37,853 nucleotides of DNA, taken from NCBI RefSeq assembly GCF_001949145.1, contig NW_019091422.1:727586-765438 (forward strand), read 5' to 3'. Below are positions 25,001-34,000 of the stretch, in pieces; position 1 is the first letter of the stretch, and each line of letters opens with the position of its first letter. A model generated the notes under the pieces. It worked only from the letters and a program-made list of their open reading frames with translations, had not been told where the DNA came from and made no database searches. Origin of the DNA: Acanthaster planci (Eukaryota > Echinodermata > Asteroidea > Valvatida > Acanthasteridae). The position numbers and the translations under genes were made by a program.

Positions 25001-28000
25001 AGCTTCAAACTCATGACCCTCTGGTGGCGGAGGGGTGAGCTGGCAGATTCCTAAATTGATATGAGGGGAACTTGTACTCGGCAGTCGGCAGCATGCAATC
25101 AGTGACTGAGGGCCCTCGGAAACAGCATTTGAGAAGGGGGACAAACCTATTCCGTGACAACTTCAGAGGTGTTGAGACTTTTTGCTGGTTTCCCTTCACA
25201 CACGGACACTGACGCGTCCTTTACAAATCGATTCCTGACCCCCGCCACTTTGAAAATGGGCCTGTCCTGAGGCAAGAGGAAGGACCGTTACTGGCCACTC
25301 AAACCTGGGTGATCTCCTTGGATGAAGTTCCTAGGGGAACGATGAAGCAAAGAATTTCATTCAGGTCTCTGCGGTGGTACTATCCATGAAGGTTTCAACC
25401 TTGTCGCCGAGCGAGGAGACATTGAACCCAACGCTGTGCCTTTCAATATCAATCCTCTCCATCCGGGAAAATCCTTTTTCAATATTTACGCGTACAGTGA
25501 AAGCTCTCTGACATGTATAACAGCGCATAAGACCTGAGCTAGCGCCAAATCTAAGTCTTATACCCATCTCACTGTCTGTCCTGTGAATAATTAATGGGTT
25601 ATTCCTGTACACATGCTTCCGATCCCTGAGCATTTTGTTCTCCGATTAGTAATTCAGGCTCGTCTTGGGACAGATTAATGCCCTGTTCTTGCCTGTTAGC
25701 ATAAATTTGAGGTACGGGACGGGCCGGTCGTACTGGAGACGATATCAAAGACAGATTAATTATTCGATGACTGCGCAATTAAGCCATAAGCACCGCATGC
25801 TATCATCGATTTAAGCTGTCAAGAACGTGCCTTTGCGTCCACTCGGTGCCGTGACAGATGAGTTGCAAATTGGGCACCCTACCATGGCACTCAGACATGC
25901 TTGGCGTCAGAAACTGCGGCTTATGTATACAGGGAAAACAGCGATAGTCTCTTACTAGTTTCAACGGGGATGGAGAGAAACTATTAGAAAGAGATACTTG
26001 TATAATGCTCAAGGCATCTCAAATGGTGCATCAGGAAATTAGCGGAGGTGTGAAGTTTGCATCAAACGGAGGATAGATACTGCAGATTTCTCTTCCTCAA
26101 AAGTACACCTACAGTTAATCGTCTGCAGTGATGCTCAGTGAATTAGTCATGGGCCTTAAATGACAAGAAAGTTGGTACAAGATCGGCACAATATTGCATA
26201 CTCTTTGGATGTTCGTCGAGGTGTGAAGAAACAGACCAGAAAAGTAATTTATACACATTTTATGAAGCCCTTGAATGCTGATGCAACCCCAACCTCCAAA
26301 AAAACCAAACAAAACAAAAACAAACAAACAAACCAACAAACAAAAAACCCCAAACCGGAATTATTTCCTGAGTTGTTGGATAAATTAAATTTCCCAGGTA
26401 GAAATATGCATTCCATCACCCTGGAAGTAAAGATTCATTTCATCACCAGCTTCAAGTAACCCTATACCTGTCTAAAGTACATACAGTCCTCTGAACAGTG
26501 GCGTGAGGAGGCCCCCCACTTTTTCGACTGGGGGTGCATGGTCCCCCCCTTTTTTTGCATGTCCTATAATGGGGTGGGCTTAATGGACTGGCCCATTAAT
26601 GGCCGATGCCCGATGGTCTCACAACTGGTCCCCTCCCACTTTGAAAATGTTTTGCCGCCGGTGCCTCAATTTAAACATTTTTTGTGAGCTCCTTCTATCA
26701 GAGCAATTCAAAAGCTGTAGTGTCTACATAAACATACATTCTGCGAGTCAAGAGGGAAAAAAAAGCACTCTGCTGTTTAACGATCAATATTGACATCAAA
26801 CGATTATTGATGTTTAACGATTACCTGACCAGTTGTCCGCGCTGGATTTGCAAAGGCTTCAGCTGCACATCCATGGGAATGTTCTCTGTGCCGTTGACTC
26901 CGAAGCACGATACTTCGGAATTGCAATTTTCCTGGGGAATGAGACAGGGAAATAAAATACAACCAAATTACCAATCGGATGAGAAGCCTAATTGAGTGTC
27001 AAGTTTTGGTTGTGTTCGCGTGCAATCCTAGAAGTCCGGGCGAGCTGAGGACAGTGTCAAAGTTGGCACTTAAGAAGCAAAGGTACGACAGATGATTTCC
27101 TTTTTTCTCCTCATGGAGAAGACACTTCCCCAGAGAAATTGAGCTGTCTTCATTCCTGCAGCTATTGCATTTCCTCCAGAGCAAGAGGAAAGGACCCCAA
27201 AGGCAAATTTAAGTCTAGCCTTACGACAGTTTAATTAATCCCAATAGCTCCTAATCTACTAGAAAGCCCACGTGGTTTTTTTTTCCACCAACGTTGGTTA
27301 CGGCGCTGCCAAGCCTGGGCTAAAATTTCTGTGACATGGGGCTCAATGCCAGCTGATGTGAGAATGTCTGATGGCTTGGTGAGGAGTGTTTCCTGTGGAC
27401 GAATTCAGGCACCATCCTACTCTCACAAACGTTACCGAAGCTCGCAGTCCTTCCATGCAAGTTCGATGGGAACTTGGTGGTCGAAGTTGGCAATGTTTGC
27501 ATCAAAGCAATAATATGATAGGGGAAGGGGGCTCTTGCTTATCCGGTGACCTCCCTGGTGAGCTTCTGAGAATTTGGAGACGACTAGGGGCTCTTTTATA
27601 TTTAACAATAAAATCTAAAGAGTGCCCTCCTTTGGAACATGCAGCCCCCGAAGGGAAGCCAGGCCTCTCAGCAAATTGGGATCCTGGTTCACGTGGTTAC
27701 TGTATATTGCCAGTGGAACATACATGTATACCTGGGTAGAACAGTTTATCTGCCCAACAACCTGCACCTCAAATTTCAACACGTGTTGGCTATGATGTAC
27801 ATCTTTAACCCCTTGATGTGCTCGGCGGTACAAACCTCCCCCCCCATCACTTAACCATCCTGGATTTGCCATTTAAGGGTATTGTCAAAACGGTACGCAT
27901 ATGCCCCGGTCGATGTTATCCGATCGCCCCAAGCGTTGGGATATCATAACTTGCTAATGTGTACAGTTGGTCGCGGGCAAAATGGAATTACTACACAAAG

Positions 28001-31000
28001 AGGGTGCGAATCAATACATTTTATGGATCCGCCACTACCTCCTGCTCCTTACGGACCAGAAACCCAACCACTGCTCTCGGGTTGAACAGTTAAGATATTT
28101 TTTACGCCACGGATCACTGGATCAGTTCGGGCCTCCATTGCTGAAGGCATTTTCTGTTTTTCTTTTGGCTAAACATGTTCATAATAACTACAAATAGATT
28201 GTCCACAATTGTACACGGTCATGAAACTATGTAATAACTGTATTTAATACCTGAACTTGGGGCTTGAATTTCGGGGAACAATTTCTAATTGTTCTGCAGA
28301 GGAAATGTTCCAAGTGTTCTCGGCTACTATGCAGGTCAATGTTCTCCTGGACCAATGTCCCAAATTCAAATCTGCAGGTGTCAAGTAAATATCTTTCACA
28401 GAGTGAGGGGATTTCCCTCGGGCACATTTATCATATCTATCAGTATATCAACAATTTCTGATATCAGTTGGGCGTTAATGGCATACATGTACACACATAC
28501 CAGCGCATCACCCGGAAACAGCTTCTTACTAAAAACGCTTTCTACGCTGTCCTACTTAGGAAAAGTTGAACAAGTATTCCAAGAGGACTTCACATGCACA
28601 CGATGTTTCCCTTGATTTCTGCAACCATAAAGAAAACTGATCCCAGCACCGGTGGCGGAACAGTGGGGGGCTGTTATATTGTCCTCCCTCCCTTATAGGT
28701 CTCCATAACTTCACAATTGTATTCTTTTCAGTCTAACGGCCGGGGCTTGCTCCCCCATGTTTAAAACTGTTCCGCCACTGTTGGATCCCAGGCTGTACAT
28801 GTACATTCGTACAATGCAACTAAATGGTAACTATTGCACATGGAGAGTGACCTTCTTCCAAAAGCCAAAAACACCCTGGAGGTACCGGTCGGTCGCCACA
28901 ATACGGGCCACAAATCACATCCAAGACTGCAGCCAATCAGTGCTCAGCCTGAAGGGAACTGGCTCCAGTTTAATCTAGTTTAATCCGGTTCAATCCCACA
29001 CTGGCTAGTATTAAACCTGCATCTGTTCCGCTGTCGCCAGCTGGGACGCAAGTTTGATGAAAACCGCTGTCCAACCACGGCACGTCAAACACAAGCCAAT
29101 CAAAGATGATCATTTGCAAAGTCCACTTGACTGATCTGGTTGTCTGCAGAGCTAGAGGTTAAATTGCACCAGTCACTGTCCACCTCTGGGCATATGCAGC
29201 AAGGTATGAGATGGAGAGAACCTCCCCTGCTTTGTGTTGGTCATTGTCTCGCAGGAATCTGGGGAATTCCTTTCAGACATCTTAGGGGGGGGATGTGTTA
29301 AGTAACAATAGTCTGGAATGTGTATAGGGATTGGACATGTTGGGGGGGTACACCTGGGTCTCATTTCTTGCTGGGTATACCTCTGGGTGCATCATAATGC
29401 ACGGCAGGGAACCTAGACACTTGAGTTTTTCATGATGGGACAAAACCACTGTCGGCCTGCAGCTCGTTTGGTCTTTCAGGATCACCACGCAGGTGTTCAG
29501 AGACTGTATGGACCATTATTTTCTTGACCAAACCAACTCTAATCCCAAGAACGCTACTTCATCCAACCTGTGGTAATCAGGGATTTCAGTCGACATTTAA
29601 ACGCTGAGAGTCCAGATTTGTCTTGGATATGACAACTAAGGATCCACTGGGCTGCATTCAATCCTCATTGTCAGAGTTGAAAGGTAGCCAGGTTGGTGCA
29701 ATGCTAACTACACTTTCCGTGCCTTCATACCCCATCTACATGTATGTGCCTGTGCATGTAGGCTGACATGTGGATTGGATTTTCAGTTCCTGGGTTTCCA
29801 CAGAATATTTGGCCGAGGTAACTCTGAACATTTCTTGACTGAGAGTTCCCCCTCCCCTTCAGGCTTTTGAATTGCAGTATCATGGACCTTTTTGAGGAAT
29901 CCTTGGTGATATTACGCAAGATTAAGTATTTAGTGCAAAATAATGCTGCTGTATTTTTACAGTAAATTAACGAGCATTCTAGTTATGTGTGGGGGGAGGC
30001 CGGCAACATATCACTAAAGCCCAGTACCATCTACAGTAACTGAACTGCATCCATATTTTCTGAGAGGATAAATTACTTACTGGACGCTCTTTGACTTTTT
30101 CTCTGCTCCTTTTTTTCCTTCTCAAGTCCTTCCTCGGATATACATGTACCTCTTCACCACCAGGGCCCATCTGGGTGCACATCCCAGCGCACGCGCGATG
30201 ATATGAATCTTTAAAGCGTTTACATCACACCCGATCCCATCAAGAGGGTATTGAAATGAGAAATCAAGAACCGTGCGTAACACGAGGCCAAAATTAACTG
30301 CACATTGCCAGATTTTAGTGAGATATTCACAGCCGTGCGTCTGGTTTTTGTGCTTACGTTTGCAGTTTTTGTCTGACGAATAACAAGCCATTGAAACATC
30401 CATTTGCAGGCTTCTTTTTGATGCATGCCTCCACGTGTGAACTCCACCATGTATATTGTTACATCAATCCCACGTCTTCACAGACCACTGCCTCTGAAGT
30501 GATCTTGATTTTAATAGTTCTGGTGCTGTTACAAATGAATCATTTTATTTATGGGCAGGCCCGTTGCCTGACCAGAGGGGGGAGGTTCGTCAAGCCAAAA
30601 AGTAGAACTTCTGGCACTGTGAACACATATTTTTATACAAAGGCCTATCCCAATGTGCTTTGGAAAACAACATTGAAAAGTTGCATGTCTGTCGCTAACC
30701 AAAGGTTGCATGTACAAAGACTTGTACACTTTAGTTTGCAGTATTGAATAAACTTAACAAAGATACATTGATTTCAATCCCTTTGAAACATCTGAAATGT
30801 GGATATTTGCCGGAACTTCCTGACGGGACATATGACTGGAGATTGACTACTTAATTAATATGCAGAATCGTGGTCACCTTGAGTTTGAGAATCAACGTCT
30901 AAGCGGTGGCTTGTATGCCGAATATTATGGTATATTTAAAACATTCAGTACACACACACACACACAAACAAAAAAGACAACCAACAAGCGGAACTCAGAA

Positions 31001-34000
31001 GCGAGCGGGAGAGGGGGGAAGGGAAGGTTTGTCCGAACCCCTTGAACCCTCCCAGCCTATGGGCCTGATGGGGACTTCTTGCCTTCCATGTAAGTTCAGT
31101 ACAAGAAGTTCACATGCACTAGAACCAATATTTTTGCTGACAGGACTTCAAGCTGAAAATAAATTTGTGGAACTTCCACGTCTACATTCAAAAATCTACA
31201 TTTTAATGCTAATTGAAGCTACACATGTACGACACACCCCAAATCCTACAAAAATACTATTGAAATGGACCAAAAAAAAAACCAACACAACAGGAACCTT
31301 TGAAATCTACAGATTTTCAAATAAGGTTTCCTTGTTCTTTTGTCAAGCTTGTTCCTTTTTAAACATCTTAATTTTTTTCTCCTTAATCCATTAAAAGCCA
31401 TTTCTAGACCAACTCATTAATTACTGATATTATGCTGTGTATAACTGATTTTATTTTTTCTTTCAAGGGGATGGGATGCAACAGATTTGAGGAAACAGGG
31501 GGACTGAATGCACCACGGCCTGAAACAATCTCCAAAGTAGCTGGGATAAATCGTAACTTCCCTGGCAAGGCAGGTTGGGCTAAGGGGATTAAACATCGCC
31601 ATGGCAACGGCTGCTAATTAAGTCAGCGACTCTAATCCAATCAGGCCGTGTGAGGTGATTCGGAAGAAGAGTCTGGAACTGTGGCCGTTAATGAAATTTG
31701 TTTTATATTATTTTTTTGGGGGGAGGGAGAGAGAAGGCAATTGCAACACCGATTACGAAACGGGTCAGCTCGGAATCGAGGATACAAATACATGTATAGC
31801 TGTCCCGAGCAAGATGCAACTCAATGGTTTGTCATATTTTTCCCAACTAGATTACGTTTCTGACATTTCTAACACCAGTTTCTCGTATGAAGGCTGATGA
31901 AGAAATTAAACCCTACTTTACAGAGGAAAACCGTTCACTTGAAGTACATGGACATGTAATATTGCCAACATGAATGCAGTGTCTGAACTTACATGAGCGG
32001 CCCCCAAACTACATGTGCACTTAGCACAATCATTTCTTTGTCCTTTTCAATCGTTTGAATTCATCCCTCCCTCAAAGACCACTTGCTTAAAATTCCATCA
32101 ACTTAAAAAAAAAGTCTTCATTTTTGCTAGTATTCTGTTTCAGGTTTTGGCATAACGTATGAGTTCTTTCCATTCATCTGGCCGGTGATATATTTTTCAA
32201 GTCCTCTTGGTACCTGTATCTCGCCACCACAGCAGATTCAGTTCGCCGTGCTCTACCAAGTCAGGAGGCACCTTACATTCTCATTCACATTATTTTTTCT
32301 CGTCCAACAAGTAAATGGGCTATTCCGTAATTAGTGCCACAGGATATCCGACTCCATATTTTGACTGAATCTTCCACAGTTCCCTGAGCACACAATGACA
32401 AGCGATATTATTGTGATGATTTGACGAAAATGGTTGTAACTCACACCAAAGCCTTATCCCCTCACGTTTTATTTCCCTTGGGAGTACTTGAAATTCCTCA
32501 GAGGGCCTCTGAACTCCAGGTTTTTTAAAGCAACTTTCCAGCTGAGTCCCTCACCACTTTTGCTCTCCTTTCAGGAAATAAAAATCCTGTTTAAGGGAAA
32601 GTGTCTGTAGGGCTTTCCTGTAAACAAATACTGAATTGCTAGCATGTGGCCCAAACGGGCAAGGCAATGAAGTAAAGAAAAAAAAGAAGTCGCCGAGCAA
32701 GGCAGAAAACGCGTTTGCTTCCATAATGCAGCAACGCACAATGATGACATGCAGATGGAGTGAATTTACACAAATACACGTCAAGTCTTGCGGACTGATC
32801 TGCTTCTTTGTTCAAAAAACCTCTGGGCATTTTAACTCCTGATGAATGTAATTTCAATCCTCCAGAGAGTGGAAAATGCTGTTTTGTAACTCAATGAAGT
32901 TCGGTATTACTGCTGAAAAAAAAATTCAGTACTGGGATGTCAGTGAACGTACATGTACATTGTACAATCACCAGAGAATAAATATCGGTGCATAAACGTA
33001 TCTGTGCTAAGTCTACATGAACATGTGCAGGTCATGTATTGGTTTATATAAGGGCAATAGAGACTAAAGACAGATAACATATATGTCCTTTGAAGATTCA
33101 TCAATTTCATCAATGGCGGATATGGCTCTGAGAAGGTCTGAAATGGGTGTTTGTGAGGTATGGATTTGTCCACTCTCGGCATTTCTACAGTACAAGTACT
33201 GTACCAAACCTACATATACGTGTACTTCGTACACCAGCAACGCTAGACCGAGCTCTCTAGGCATAAAATTCAAATGTGGCCTAAGAACCCTGAGGATTTT
33301 AAGTACATATTTACTCGTCTTATACTGGTCTTAATATGTGTCAGAGCAGGAACTTGTAAAGGGGTCATTCTTTAAACTTGGGATCTAAAAGTGTTCACTT
33401 GTGTGTCCCTCTTACACTTGACCTGAGTAACCTGACAAGGAAACATCAATGACATTGATTTCAAACATTTGCTAGGCAGGTAATTTGCATAAGTAGTTAA
33501 TTACTCTTGGAAATTCAATAATGTATTCTGAACTTACATACATGTAATCATATGTTAGATGTGAAACGGACATAAAAATTGACAGAATGATCCCAAACTA
33601 AATTGCAACTTTCCTTGCTGTCTACTACTGCTAAATATGGCAATCCAAACATGAAACACTCAAGAAAAATAAAACTATTTATATTGTATCAAAAATATGA
33701 ATAAATAAATAAAATGAATTAAAGGTGATCTACATGTACAAACACCAGGTTTCTACATTTCATTTGGACTGCTAATTCACATAACCAAAATGAGGAGCGG
33801 ACTGGTTCACTGAACTAAGAACACGGAAGCCCCGTCATTATGGAATCTCTCCAAGAAAAGGAGCGACTGTTACAGAGGCACGGGTATGAATATCAACTTG
33901 TAAAAAGCCCACGTACATGACTGCGGAAGGTGCTAAGGAAGGTGACCTTGAAAGCCAAGGAAGTGGAGAAGATAAAGTGTCTGGTAAACAAAATTAAAGG

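Larger units (their letters stand above)
16957..26824 (-). other. Intron 3
   Basis: This intron is 9,868 bases. It contains one copy of a dispersed repeat (24481-24601), a CAAA-rich tract (26296-26350), a C-rich stretch around 22840-22990, many TACATGTA palindromes and one exon-like open segment on the opposite strand (23820-23898). Phases 2/2 on both sides mean no further exon is required. Confidence 0.7.

Noticed and set aside
30906-31394. 162-codon plus-strand frame
   Set aside because: It starts in a (CA)n tract, has low-complexity composition, and shows no domain, splice signals or family resemblance.
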